Positions 27,366 through 38,023 are shown, counted from the stretch's first letter. The stretch is 64,000 bases of DNA from Bacillota bacterium (GCA_023423045.1 JAFAGA010000011.1:43660-107659), one strand, 5' to 3'. Notes: generated from the letters alone by a model not told the origin. Program-made: numbers and translations.

Positions 27366-27525
27366 TTGGCTGGAAGAGGATTTGATTGGCAGAAATCTTG
27401 GCCGAAAGAGGGTTTGATTGGCAGAAATCTTGGATGGAAGAGGACCTGATTGGCAGAAGGCTTGGCTGGAAGAAAGCCTGATTGACAGTAGACTTGGTTA
27501 AAAGAAGATTTTATCGGAAGATAAC
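27366..27525. repeat. Five degenerate 32-bp tandem repeats
   Basis: Five head-to-tail copies, 27366-27397, 27398-27429, 27430-27461, 27462-27493 and 27494-27525, each starting TTGG(C/A/T) and containing GGAAGAGGA-TTGATTGGCAGAA. The first two differ by few bases; the last is much decayed. The period is not a multiple of three and all frames meet stops, so it is not coding. The copies lie between the permease and GH127 genes of one operon. Confidence 0.85.
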
Positions 27526-27825
27526 ATCCTGGCTTGCGAAATTATGAGTTATTAGATATCATAAGGATATGCAAAGAGGGAGAAGAAATGGGACTTTGAA
27601 TGAAAGAGATTTAGAGAAAGAGATTTCAGAGAAAGAGACTTTAAAGAAATAACTGGAATCTCAGAGTAAAGCGAAAGATTTGGAAATGAAAGAGCTGAAT
27701 GTCCAGAAAACAGAAGTGATAAGATAGAAGTGATAAGCCAGAAGATAGAAATCAGAAGATGGAATCAAAAGACAGTTGACAAAAGAACGAAGACAGGATA
27801 ATTGTGAAGATGGAGGACGAATGGA
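27526..27825. other. Purine-rich spacer before GH127 gene
   Basis: No gene seen. Short GA-rich repeats occur, including three near copies of AGAGAAAGAGATTT (27609-27650) and repeated AGAAGTGATAAG/AGAAGATAGAA units, on the coding strand of the operon. No hairpin terminator was found, so the GH127 gene may still be read from the operon promoter. Confidence 0.5.
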
Positions 27826-29742
27826 ATGGAGAAATTGACTGAAACAGAGAAAATTGCCGAAGCGCAGAAGCTCGATGCATGTCCGGTGACCTTTGATAAG
27901 CTTGATGTTACGGGCGGCTTCTGGAAGGAAAAACAGGATTTGTTTTATCATACTTCAATTAATGCGGTATATGATCGCTTTGAAGAAACCGGACGTTTTG
28001 AAGCGCTGAAGTTTAACTGGAAGGAAGGCATGCCGAATAAGCCGCATATCTTCTGGGAATCGGATGTGACCAAATGGATTGAAGGCGCCGCTTATTTCCT
28101 CCAAAAGAGGCGGGATGCGAAGCTGGAAGCGATGGTGGATGAACTGGTGGAACGCATGGTGGAGACCCAGGAGGAAAACGGCTATCTAAATGCTTATTTC
28201 ACCGTCGTAGAGCCGGAGGCAAGATTCACCCGGAGGACCGATCATGAGCTTTACTGTGCCGGACATCTGGTGGAAGGGGCGATCGCTTATGCAAAGGCAA
28301 CAGGAAAAACAGCGATGCTTGAGGTTGCCATTAAATATATCGACTTAATTGACAGAGTATTCCGTATTGAGCATTCTGCCGCATTTGATACACCGGGACA
28401 TGAGGAAATCGAGCTTGCCCTGATGAAATTATACGATTATACGGGGGAAGAGCGCTATAAATTGCTTTCCGAGTATTTCATCAATACCAGGGGCACGAGC
28501 GACCGGGATGAAACCTACAGCTTTACCGACCAGGAGCATATGCAATCCCACCTTCCGGTGAGAGAACAGCTCACGGCAGAAGGGCATTCCGTGCGTGCGC
28601 TTTACCTGTACAGCGGGATGGCGGATCTGGCAAAGAAGAGCGGAGAGAAAGAGCTGTTTGAAGTATGTAAAACACTGTTTTTAAATATTGTCAATAAACG
28701 TATGTATATCACCGGAGGCGTCGGCTCCACCCATCGTGGTGAATCTTTCTCCTTTGATTATGACCTGCCGGATTATACCGCATATAATGAAACCTGTGCC
28801 TCCATCGCACTTGCAATGTTCTGCAGGAGGATGTGGCTGATGGAGCCCGACCGGATGTATGCGGACTGTGCGGAGCAGGCTCTGTATAATACGGTGCTCA
28901 GCGGTGTGTCCCTCTCCGGAGACGGTTTCTTCTATGAGAATCCCCTTGCGATTAACAAGGAGCGCAATCTCTTTAATGACTCCAGGCCCGAAGGTCTTCA
29001 AGAGCATCTGCCGATCATGGAAAGAGTGAAGGTGTTTGGCTGTTCTTGCTGCCCTCCCAATCTGCTTCGTGTTGTGGGCTCAATTGCGGATTATATGTAT
29101 TCTGTCGCAGATGATGTGATTTTTGCTCATTGCTATATGGAGGCATCCGGCTCCATCGCACTGAATGGGAAAGAAATTGGACTGGTACAAAAGACAAATT
29201 ACCCTTACGAAGGCAGAATTGAAATTGTTACTCAGACAGAGGGGGATTATATCATTGCCTTAAGAATACCCGGATGGGCAAAGGAAGGGAAGATAACGGC
29301 AGGCGGCGAGGAAGTATCCGCGCCGGTAATCGGAGGCTATGCGTACTGCAAACGTTCCTGGAAGGAAGGGGATAGCGTTGTTCTTGATCTTTCGATGGAA
29401 GTAAGAGTTATGGAAGCAAATCCCAAGGCAACTGATTTATGCGGCAGGGCCGCTATTGTCAGGGGACCCCTGGTATATTGCGCGGAAAGCGTGGATAACG
29501 ACTGTGAGCTTCGTGATATACGGATATCCAGAGGGGCAGAATATCATGTGAAGCAGGATATCATCTGTGACACTCAGATACCGGTGGTCGATACAAAGGC
29601 TAAGGTACGTGAGAGTTCTGATCAGCTTTATATGGAAGAAGCTCCTGCAAAGAAGGAAATAGCGCTTCGCTTGATCCCTTATTATGCCAGGGCTAATCGC
29701 GGCGCCACAGAGATGACTACCTGGTTCCTGCTGGAGAATTAA
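27826..29742 (+). CDS. GH127 beta-L-arabinofuranosidase
   Basis: A 638-residue (alpha/alpha)6-barrel glycosidase of GH127 (former DUF1680). The zinc/cysteine catalytic site known from HypBA1 (Glu338, Cys340, Cys417, Cys418) is intact here as Glu322 and Cys324 in YNETCASIA and Cys408/Cys409 in FGCSCCPPN; Cys406 is the additional one. HypBA1 releases L-arabinose from beta-1,2-linked arabinofuranosides such as those on hydroxyproline-rich plant glycoproteins. No signal peptide, so the substrate is imported first, consistent with the importer genes before it. GGAGGA lies before the ATG; ATG at 27821 is out of frame. It ends at a strong terminator. Confidence 0.93.
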   Translation: MEKLTETEKIAEAQKLDACPVTFDKLDVTGGFWKEKQDLFYHTSINAVYDRFEETGRFEALKFNWKEGMPNKPHIFWESDVTKWIEGAAYFLQKRRDAKLEAMVDELVERMVETQEENGYLNAYFTVVEPEARFTRRTDHELYCAGHLVEGAIAYAKATGKTAMLEVAIKYIDLIDRVFRIEHSAAFDTPGHEEIELALMKLYDYTGEERYKLLSEYFINTRGTSDRDETYSFTDQEHMQSHLPVREQLTAEGHSVRALYLYSGMADLAKKSGEKELFEVCKTLFLNIVNKRMYITGGVGSTHRGESFSFDYDLPDYTAYNETCASIALAMFCRRMWLMEPDRMYADCAEQALYNTVLSGVSLSGDGFFYENPLAINKERNLFNDSRPEGLQEHLPIMERVKVFGCSCCPPNLLRVVGSIADYMYSVADDVIFAHCYMEASGSIALNGKEIGLVQKTNYPYEGRIEIVTQTEGDYIIALRIPGWAKEGKITAGGEEVSAPVIGGYAYCKRSWKEGDSVVLDLSMEVRVMEANPKATDLCGRAAIVRGPLVYCAESVDNDCELRDIRISRGAEYHVKQDIICDTQIPVVDTKAKVRESSDQLYMEEAPAKKEIALRLIPYYARANRGATEMTTWFLLEN

Positions 29743-29820
29743 GGTTCAGAACTCGGGAGCAAGTCTCTTAATGGAGGCTGGCGGCGGACCATATGACCAT
29801 TAATTGAAAAAAGAACTAAG

Positions 29821-29866
29821 AAAATGATCAAGCCCTGCTAATGCACAGCTTGATCATTTTTGTGTT
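29821..29866 (+). terminator. Terminator of the GH127 operon
   Basis: AAAATGATCAAG / CTTGATCATTTT, 12-bp perfect stem, 16-base loop, T-rich tail. Confidence 0.85.
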
Positions 29867-30205
29867 ATATTCGTGTTTATAAGTTCCTCGCTCTTCTCCA
29901 ATTGCCTCGAAGTAACTCTGGCACTTACCCTGTTCCTTCTGGCATCCTCCATGGCTTCATACAGGCGCATCTCCTTTTCACTGGCTGCTACCTTTCGGCT
30001 TTTTCCTCTGCCAGCTTGATTGCTCCATCCATTCGAATCAACTCCTTTAATCGATCTTCACTGAGGTTCCGGTTAAAAAACATCAACCAACGTGGCTGTC
30101 ACTTGCTGCTTCGCCTGCCGCTATGCAGCCATCCCTCATGGCATAATCTGCCGTATCATAGCCATTTGCTTTATCATGGCTGAATGCTGCTTTTTTATAC
30201 TTCAT
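29866..30205 (-). pseudogene. Decayed small gene of unknown family
   Basis: On the minus strand a good ribosome site (AAAGGAG) precedes ATG at 30205 and MKYKKAAFSHDKANGYDTAD, but the frame stops after 40 codons (30083). Protein-like sequence goes on in two other frames: FNRNLSEDRLKELIRMDGAI, then EKEMRLYEAMEDARRNRVSA to a stop near 29866. The charged helical character and smooth handover between frames suggest one gene of about 110 codons broken by at least two frameshifts. I do not recognise the family. Confidence 0.4.
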
Positions 30206-30999
30206 GATACCGATCTCCTTTGTGCTGTAACGAAAGCGGAAATGAGCAGTGCGGAAAACATCTGCACATCAGGCACTCTTGCGTTTTCTGGTTAAAGCAT
30301 CACGATCATGAATGTGTCGTGCATTCACGAGGTCAGGATTCCCCGGCATTACAGTCGTTTCTCTTTTGGGATTATATACTTCTGATTAAAGTATAGCAAA
30401 TACCGGGAAAGGACGCAATACGAGCAAGAAATCCTTTTTTGATGTAAATAGTTTTAAATAGGTTAGTAAATAGTATGAGAAATGACTTAATGGTAAATGA
30501 CTTGATGATAAATGGAGGATAGCTGTCATAGAATTATAGATAAAAAAGGATTGTAAATACGGAGAAATTATCATTGGACCCTTGTGCTGTTTTCATTTTA
30601 TCATAGCCAAACAAATAATTCCAGAAATATATGATAGGCATAATAACGAAATACTTCTTACTTGAATCATGCTATCCGCCGGTAAAGAGAGCTTTATTCT
30701 AAAACAGATTAGTAATTGGGGATATAAAAACGTACTTGGAAATACGTTCTACCTTCATTGACTTGCAGAGTGAAATCTGGTTAAATAATGTTAAAGAATT
30801 TCTTAGAAACTTATAAATTTTCCTCTTTTTGGATCTTGCTGGACTGACTGCCGCACTTGATCCTATATTGGAATCTAAGATATACAGGAGATTAAACCTA
30901 TGCATTATGTTTTTGAAAGATGCGGCAGCTGTCTGTCCGGTTTAAGTTACGCAAATAAGTCATTTTGTTAAGTCTTATGATAGAAAGGGAGAATGTCTT
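30206..30999. other. Long AT-rich gap without a recognised gene
   Basis: Both strands are broken by stops; frames of 60-68 codons lack ribosome sites and protein-like composition. Together with the decayed gene upstream this suggests a site of past insertion and decay. The oxidoreductase promoter must lie near its 3' end. Confidence 0.5.
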
Positions 31000-32028
31000 A
31001 TGTATTTATTCAATTCATTTACAGTAAAAAGCATGTCGCTGCGCAATCGGATCGTTATGCCTCCCATGTGCATGTATAGTGCCGAAGCTGACGGTATGCC
31101 AAGTGAGTTCCACTTTACACATTATACTTCCCGTGCAGTTGGGGGAGTGGGGCTGATTATTATGGAGGCTACCGGAGTCTTGCCGTGGGGCCGCATTTCG
31201 GATCACTGCCTGGGGCTTTGGAATGATGAACAGGCAAAGGCTCTTGAGCCAATCGTTACCGCTTGTCGGAAGCAGGGAGCGAAAATGGCGATTCAGCTTA
31301 ATCATGCAGGCCGCAAGTGCGGGGCGCAGGAAAAAAAGATCTACGCACCCAGCGCCATTCCATTTGATGGAAATTATCCCATGCCCCATGAAATGACGGA
31401 AGAGGATATTCACGATGCAGTCAATGCATTTCGGAGTTCTGCTGCGCGCGCGGCTGAGATCGGTTTTGATGCGATTGAAATTCATGGTGCCCATGGCTAT
31501 CTGATCAGTGAGTTTTTGTCGCCGTTAACCAATCACCGCACAGACCGCTACGGTGGGTCAACGGAAAATCGCTGCCGCATATTGATTGAAGTACTGCAGG
31601 CGGTACATGAGGTCTGGCCTGCCCAAAGACCTGTTTTGCTGCGTGTATCCGCCGAGGATTACGAACCGGAGGGCATGCATCCGGAGGAAATGACCAGAAT
31701 TGTTGAATTGGTGAAGCCTTATATCGATGTATTGGATGTGAGTACAGGAGGGGTTGTGCCAACACCTCCGCCGGCTATCTATCCAGGTTATCAGATAAAA
31801 ATTGCCGAGGAATTGAAACAGTCCTCTGGCCTGCCTACAGTAACGGTTGGTCTGATCACTGACCCGCACCAGGTGGAAGAAATACTGGGTGGAGACCGGG
31901 CGGATTTAGTTGCGTTGGGCCGGGAACTTTTGCGTGATCCCTATTGGGTGCTGCATACAGCTCATAATCTTAATGTTGAGTATCCATGGCCGGAGCAGTA
32001 TCTGCGTGGGTTTAATGCAAGAAGGTAG
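31000..32028 (+). CDS. NADH:flavin oxidoreductase, Old Yellow Enzyme family (YqjM/NamA-like)
   Basis: A 342-residue FMN-binding (beta/alpha)8 ene-reductase. The opening RNRIVMPPMCMYSAEADGMP carries Cys24 and Tyr26, equal to the regulatory Cys26 and Tyr28 of YqjM. IQLNHAGRK, the substrate His pair in IEIHGAHGYLISEFLSPL, NHRTDRYGGS and the FMN phosphate site VALGRELLRDPYW complete the pattern. Length fits the YqjM class (about 338), not the longer 2,4-dienoyl-CoA reductases with extra Fe-S and FAD domains. It probably reduces activated C=C bonds with NAD(P)H; the physiological substrate is unknown. AAAGGGAG precedes the ATG. It stands alone. Confidence 0.93.
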   Translation: MYLFNSFTVKSMSLRNRIVMPPMCMYSAEADGMPSEFHFTHYTSRAVGGVGLIIMEATGVLPWGRISDHCLGLWNDEQAKALEPIVTACRKQGAKMAIQLNHAGRKCGAQEKKIYAPSAIPFDGNYPMPHEMTEEDIHDAVNAFRSSAARAAEIGFDAIEIHGAHGYLISEFLSPLTNHRTDRYGGSTENRCRILIEVLQAVHEVWPAQRPVLLRVSAEDYEPEGMHPEEMTRIVELVKPYIDVLDVSTGGVVPTPPPAIYPGYQIKIAEELKQSSGLPTVTVGLITDPHQVEEILGGDRADLVALGRELLRDPYWVLHTAHNLNVEYPWPEQYLRGFNARR

Positions 32029-32144
32029 TAGACAAAGAAAAGTTTCCGAATGGAAAGACTGCCTTACAAAATGTTAGTTAGATAATTATGTAAAGTATTT
32101 CTATGATTTTTTTAGCGACATAAGAAAGAGTTTGAATAACTTTG

Positions 32145-32180
32145 GAGCGTAAGAGCAATTTTGCTTTTACGCTCTTTTCC
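32145..32180 (+). terminator. Terminator after the oxidoreductase gene
   Basis: GAGCGTAAGAGCAA / TTGCTTTTACGCTC stem (one G-T pair, 2-base loop), then TTTTCCTT. Confidence 0.85.
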
Positions 32181-32252
32181 TTACAATAATCAAAAATTTT
32201 AGCAATAACAAAAATTAAATATAAACTATAAACGAAACAGAAGGAAATAGGA

Positions 32253-32281
32253 TTGACTTTCCAGAAAAAGCATACTATAAT
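32253..32281 (+). promoter_or_regulatory. Consensus sigma-A promoter of the glycyl-radical operon
   Basis: TTGACT, 17-base spacer and TATAAT. The last base of the -10 box is the first base of a 20-bp palindromic operator, so the transcription start lies inside the operator. The transcript has a leader of about 190 bases. Confidence 0.75.
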
Positions 32282-32300
32282 TACATTAACGATAATGTAA
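32281..32300. promoter_or_regulatory. LacI-type operator O1
   Basis: TTACATTAACGATAATGTAA is a near-perfect palindrome with a central CG step, the form bound by LacI-family dimers. It covers the transcription start of the glycyl-radical operon. The same core recurs at three other places in the window. Confidence 0.7.
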
Positions 32301-32441
32301 TTTACGATATATTTCTCGTATTTATCTTCCTGCTATATAGTTGGCTATAAAAATGGGAGCAGGAGAGGCGGAGGGAAAGAAAAAACAAAATGGCTTAAGG
32401 TATCTGCGACTTTACAAGGAGAGCGGGTACTTGTACCCCAA

Positions 32442-32459
32442 TACATTAACGATAATGTA
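32442..32459. promoter_or_regulatory. LacI-type operator O2
   Basis: TACATTAACGATAATGTA, identical over 18 bp to the first operator and 160 bp (centre to centre) downstream, ending a few bases before the ribosome site of the activase gene. Paired identical sites suggest looping by a tetrameric repressor. Confidence 0.7.
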
Positions 32460-32475
32460 AACGAGGAGGGGACCA

Positions 32476-33351
32476 GTGAAAAGCGGCGTTATATTTGATA
32501 TAAAAGAATTTGCAATCTATGATGGACCGGGGATACGCCAGACTGTCTTTCTGAAGGGGTGCCCTCTCCGGTGTACCTGGTGTCATAATCCGGAGGGGCT
32601 GGGCAAGGAGCCACAGCTGATGGTTAGCACGGCCTCCTGTACTCACTGCGGGAGGTGTGAGGCGGTGTGCGCATATCCGTTCAGCACCCGTACAGAATGC
32701 AAACCAAAGGAATGCAATACCTGCGGGGCCTGTGTGCCGGTCTGCCCACTGAATCTGCGGCGGATTGTGGGCGAAAAACTGACTTCGGAGGAATTGGTGG
32801 CAAAGATTCGAAAGAACAGTGATTATTATCGCAGATACGGGGGAGGCGTTACCTTTTCCGGCGGAGAACCCTTGATGCAGGCAGAGTTTCTTCTGGAGGT
32901 GCTGACCGAAATCGCGGATCTGCATTGTGCGTTGGAAACCTCCGGCTATTGTGAAGCAGAGAAGTTCAAAGCGGTGATATCACATATGGATTATGTGATG
33001 ATGGATCTGAAATTAATGAATCCAGCAAAACACAGAAAGTACACCGGGGTCCATAATTCGGCAATTCTACAAAACGCAAGGATATTATGTGAAGGAGAGA
33101 TCCCCTTTATAATTCGCATTCCGGTTATCCCAGGCGTAAATGACAATGAAGAGAACTACCGGGAGACTGCCAGGTGGATCGCCGGCGCGAAGTATCTGGT
33201 GAAGGTGGAGCTGCTGCCCTATCACAAAACGGCGGGAGCGAAATATGCGATGGTCGGGAAGGAATATAAGCCGGGGTTTGATACAGAGCAAAAGATATGG
33301 ATATCGCAGAAAGTATTTGAAGAATACGGAATAAGGAGTGAAGTGCTATGA
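32476..33351 (+). CDS. Glycyl-radical enzyme activating protein (radical SAM)
   Basis: A 291-residue activase that uses S-adenosylmethionine to place the radical on its partner enzyme. The radical-SAM cluster motif CxxxCxxC is Cys29, Cys33, Cys36 in LKGCPLRCTWCHNPEG. An inserted ferredoxin-like domain holds two [4Fe-4S] sets: Cys55/58/61/65 and Cys80/83/86/90. This insert is typical of activases of non-PFL glycyl radical enzymes. Also visible are the SAM-binding FSGGEPLMQ and the TSGYC strand. The start is GTG, fixed by GAGGAGGGG. The gene precedes and overlaps (4 bases) that of its partner. Confidence 0.95.
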   Translation: MKSGVIFDIKEFAIYDGPGIRQTVFLKGCPLRCTWCHNPEGLGKEPQLMVSTASCTHCGRCEAVCAYPFSTRTECKPKECNTCGACVPVCPLNLRRIVGEKLTSEELVAKIRKNSDYYRRYGGGVTFSGGEPLMQAEFLLEVLTEIADLHCALETSGYCEAEKFKAVISHMDYVMMDLKLMNPAKHRKYTGVHNSAILQNARILCEGEIPFIIRIPVIPGVNDNEENYRETARWIAGAKYLVKVELLPYHKTAGAKYAMVGKEYKPGFDTEQKIWISQKVFEEYGIRSEVL

Positions 33352-35423
33352 ATGAGAGAATTGCAGGGCTGCGGGATCTTTTTATTGTGAAAAAGGAACA
33401 GAAAAAGGTGTGGCAGGAAGAAGAGGATGCCTACATACTGGCACAGGAATTTGCCAAAGAGAAGCTGGAACCGGCAGACCGCGCTGCCAGGAGATTGTTA
33501 TATGTGATAAAGAAAGAGAACCCGGTGATCTTTCCCGGGGAGCGGATTGTATTCACCAGAACAGTGAGAACAGTTCCCGAGATATTTACCAGAGCAGAGC
33601 TGGAGGAACTGAAAAAGGATCATTGGATTCATGAGCTGGGAGATGTATGCAATATCAGTGTCGACTATACCAGGCTGCTGAACACCGGACTGGTGCCAAA
33701 GCGAGAGGAGTTAAGACAGCACAGGGAACAGTTCCTGGCCGCAGGAGAGAGGGAAAAGGTTCATTATCTTGAATTACAGATAGAGATTATCGATGCAGTG
33801 CTGGAACTGGCAGAGAAATATCAGAAGAAGGCAAAGGAGCAGGGAAACCAGGTGGTTGCTGAGATACTGGAAAGGGTACCGGCTCAGGCCCCTCAGAGCT
33901 TTCTTGAGGCATTGCAGATGTTTCGCATTCTTCATTTCACCATGTGGTGCGGACGCAACTATCATAATACCGTCGGTCGCTTTGATCAATATATGTATCC
34001 TTATTTTATTGAAGATATCAGGAATGGAATCTATAATGAAGAGAGTGCCTTAGAGCTGCTGGAGGAATTCTTTCTGAGCTTTAACAGGGACAGTGATCTC
34101 TACCCCGGAATGCAGCAGGGGGACAACGGACAGAGTATGGTGTTGGGAGGCTTAAATACCGACGGGACGGACAGCTATAATCTTTTATCCGAGCTGTGCT
34201 TAAAGGCCAGCCTAGAGCTCAGGGTTATTGATCCCAAAATCAATCTGCGTGTTAACAAGAACACCCCTATGGAAACCTATGTGCTTGCAAGCAAGCTGAC
34301 AAAACAGGGACTGGGTTTTCCCCAGTACTCCAATGATGATATTGTAATCCCCGGATTACTGGATCTGGGATACAGCAAGGAGGATGCCCATAATTATGTG
34401 GTGGCTGCCTGCTGGGAGTTCATCATTCCGGGCGTTGCTATGGATATTCCCAATATAGAAGCTCTTTCTTTTATCAAAGCGGTGGAGGATACCGTTGCGG
34501 AGAAACTTGTGGCCTGTACCTCCTTTGAGAATTTCAAAGGGGAGGTCAAGAAGAATATTGCAAAGCAGGCAGAGGATCTTTGCAATAAGGTGAAGGATGT
34601 TTACCTCTTTCCAGCACCGTTCCTCTCCCTGATGATGGAGGGCTGTTCGGAAGAGGCGCGGGATGTTTCACTAGGCGCAAAATACAATAATTACGGCTTC
34701 CATGGTACAGGAGTTGCCAGTGCGGCGGATTCTATGGCGGCGATCAGGAAGTTTGTATTTGAAGAAAAGTATGTAACGCTGGAGCAAATGATTGATGCTT
34801 TGAAAAAGGATTTTGAAGGGTACGATATGCTTTACCATAAACTCCGCTACGAAGCGCCTAAGATGGGTAATAATATAGACTACGTGGATGAAATTGCGGT
34901 GGAATTGCTGGATGATTTTGCAGATGCCCTGAAGGGGAGGAGCAATGACCGGGGCGGCATCTTCCGGGCAGGAACAGGTTCAGCTATGTATTATATCTGG
35001 CATACGAAAGATACCATGGCTTCCCCTGACGGCAGAAAAAGAGGTGACGGGCTGGGCTGTAATTATTCCCCGAGTCTCTTTGCCAAATGTGCGGGTCCGG
35101 TCTCCATCTTGCAGTCCTTTGCAAAGCCGAATCTGAAGAGGGCGGTCAATGGAGGCCCTTTGACCCTGGAATTGCATGATACGATGTTTCGCAGTGAGGA
35201 CAGCATCCAAAAGGTTGCTGTTATAGTGCGCTCTTTCATGGATATGGGAGGACACCAGCTGCAATTAAATGCGGTAAATAGAGATACCATGCTGGATGCG
35301 CAGAAGCATCCGGAGAATTACCGAAATCTCATTGTCCGGGTCTGGGGTTGGAGCGGATATTTTGTAGAGCTGGATAAGGTATACCAGGATCATATCATTC
35401 AGAGAATGGAATTGGTGGTTTAA
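33348..35423 (+). CDS. Glycyl radical enzyme of unassigned function (PFL-like)
   Basis: A 691-residue glycyl radical enzyme. The radical Gly is Gly667 in VRVWGWSGYFVELD, 24 residues from the end. The thiyl Cys is Cys355 in NYVVAACWEFIIPG, which reads ACWE rather than the GCVE of dehydratases and decarboxylases or the CC of pyruvate formate-lyase. It is also shorter than most characterised members (about 760-850). Hence it should not be named pyruvate formate-lyase. Operon context with GH51 arabinofuranosidase suggests a pentose- or sugar-acid-derived substrate (inference). Start ATG overlaps the end of the activase gene. Confidence 0.93.
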   Translation: MNERIAGLRDLFIVKKEQKKVWQEEEDAYILAQEFAKEKLEPADRAARRLLYVIKKENPVIFPGERIVFTRTVRTVPEIFTRAELEELKKDHWIHELGDVCNISVDYTRLLNTGLVPKREELRQHREQFLAAGEREKVHYLELQIEIIDAVLELAEKYQKKAKEQGNQVVAEILERVPAQAPQSFLEALQMFRILHFTMWCGRNYHNTVGRFDQYMYPYFIEDIRNGIYNEESALELLEEFFLSFNRDSDLYPGMQQGDNGQSMVLGGLNTDGTDSYNLLSELCLKASLELRVIDPKINLRVNKNTPMETYVLASKLTKQGLGFPQYSNDDIVIPGLLDLGYSKEDAHNYVVAACWEFIIPGVAMDIPNIEALSFIKAVEDTVAEKLVACTSFENFKGEVKKNIAKQAEDLCNKVKDVYLFPAPFLSLMMEGCSEEARDVSLGAKYNNYGFHGTGVASAADSMAAIRKFVFEEKYVTLEQMIDALKKDFEGYDMLYHKLRYEAPKMGNNIDYVDEIAVELLDDFADALKGRSNDRGGIFRAGTGSAMYYIWHTKDTMASPDGRKRGDGLGCNYSPSLFAKCAGPVSILQSFAKPNLKRAVNGGPLTLELHDTMFRSEDSIQKVAVIVRSFMDMGGHQLQLNAVNRDTMLDAQKHPENYRNLIVRVWGWSGYFVELDKVYQDHIIQRMELVV

Positions 35424-35474
35424 AAGGGAATCTGGGTTCAATTTAAGTAGCATATAAAATATAAAATGTCATAG

Positions 35475-36983
<1,509 letters not shown>

Positions 36984-37021
36984 ATTAAGTAGTAGATTAA
37001 ATTATCGGAATAAGATAGAAA

Positions 37022-37110
37022 GAATCGGGGCCGTTGCAAAGGAAGTTTTTCTACAATATTATATAAATATATTGTAGGTGAAATCTTTTGCAGCGGCTCT
37101 GATTCTTTTT
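37022..37110. repeat. Long imperfect inverted repeat / terminator-like hairpin
   Basis: Left arm 37022-37059 and right arm 37069-37105 pair over about 38 bp with scattered mismatches around a TATAAATAT centre; TTTTT follows. Arms contain GGGGCCGTTGCAAAG and CTTTTGCAGCGGCTC. It may simply end the GH51 transcript, but the size and the GTTGCAAA terminus also fit a small palindromic mobile remnant. The rest of the gap up to 37460 shows no other feature. Confidence 0.6.
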
Positions 37111-37460
37111 ATAGAATTAGATCTGATAAAATTACATTTAATAAAGCTGAAAATTGTATCAACAGAAGCGGAAACAGTCACATTTTGGGAGTTCAACATA
37201 TTGTTTATAGCTAATTGTAATGAACATACTTGCATATGCCTGATGCTCTTAATCATTCTATAGCAGATAACGGGAAACGAATATTTTGGCGAAACAATTG
37301 CGCTTTTAAGCCGGAACATTCACCCAGACAAGATAAATCCTTAAGAGCAATACTTATAAATGACAAAAAAGAATATAGTAAATTTTTGAAACCATATTTT
37401 GGTATTATGTGTATATGCTATATATGGGAGCAAATAGAACAAATTACGAAAGGAGCCATT

Positions 37461-37976
37461 ATGGTTAATAATTTAAAAAGGATTATAAGCATATTATTGG
37501 TTTTAGTTGTATTTACATCCGGGAATTCAATCGCATTTGCAAAGGATAAGGGAGCTGCCTCTCATGCCGATATTGTGTGGAATTATACAATATATGATAA
37601 GAACATGCAGGTTATTAAAACGGGTACCTTTTCAAATCCATCTTCAACAGCCATCACACCTCAGTATACTTGGGACACCGATGTGACCTTAAATAATGGG
37701 GAAAGTGTATTCTTTGTACTTTCTACTGATTATAGAGGTTTATATTGTCTAAAAGGTACTAAAATGACGATTGCCTATACTTTAAGTCGGTCCGCATATC
37801 ATGAAGCAAGCGTGAGGGGATATGCCTATGGACCGGATGCCGAGTATCTTGTGTCAATAACAGCAAGCTCTCTTCGTACTACATATACAGCACAACAAAC
37901 CGATTATTACTGGGGAAGAATCACAAATTATTCATCAGATCCATTTACAGTTCGATCTTTCTCGATTACTTTCTAA
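37461..37976 (+). CDS. Small secreted protein of unknown function
   Basis: A 171-residue protein with a signal peptide (NNLKRIISILLVLVVFTS, predicted cut after AFA near residue 27). The mature part is beta-rich with many Tyr, Thr and Ser, repeated T/S-Y patterns and one Cys, and no motif that I recognise. The ATG with AAAGGAG before it is chosen; the frame is open a further 77 codons upstream but that part is unlike a protein and has no ribosome site. Base composition is more AT-rich than in the sugar loci. A terminator follows. Confidence 0.75.
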   Translation: MVNNLKRIISILLVLVVFTSGNSIAFAKDKGAASHADIVWNYTIYDKNMQVIKTGTFSNPSSTAITPQYTWDTDVTLNNGESVFFVLSTDYRGLYCLKGTKMTIAYTLSRSAYHEASVRGYAYGPDAEYLVSITASSLRTTYTAQQTDYYWGRITNYSSDPFTVRSFSITF

Positions 37977-38010
37977 AATAATTTGCTCCCATATACGAGG
38001 TATTCCTAAG

Positions 38011-38023
38011 GGGCTGTTGCAAA
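38011..38023 (+). repeat. GGGCTGTTGCAAA, left copy of an inverted repeat
   Basis: GGGCTGTTGCA (38011-38021) occurs in inverse at 40004-40014, flanking the sigma/anti-sigma genes. The sequence resembles terminal repeats of some insertion sequences (IS6-like ends carry CTGTTGCAAA). No transposase remains between. Confidence 0.45.

Noticed and set aside
27366..27525. CRISPR array
   Set aside because: The 32-bp copies are directly adjacent without unique spacers, and no cas genes are near.
29860..30183. 107-codon plus-strand frame after the GH127 terminator
   Set aside because: No ribosome site; the minus strand has a start signal and more protein-like sequence, though broken.
33348..35423. Naming the glycyl radical enzyme pyruvate formate-lyase (pflB)
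   Set aside because: It lacks the Cys-Cys active site and is about 70 residues or more shorter; the activase has the ferredoxin insert of non-PFL types.
37230..37460. 77-codon N-terminal extension of the small secreted protein
   Set aside because: Would bury the signal peptide; the internal ATG has a good ribosome site.
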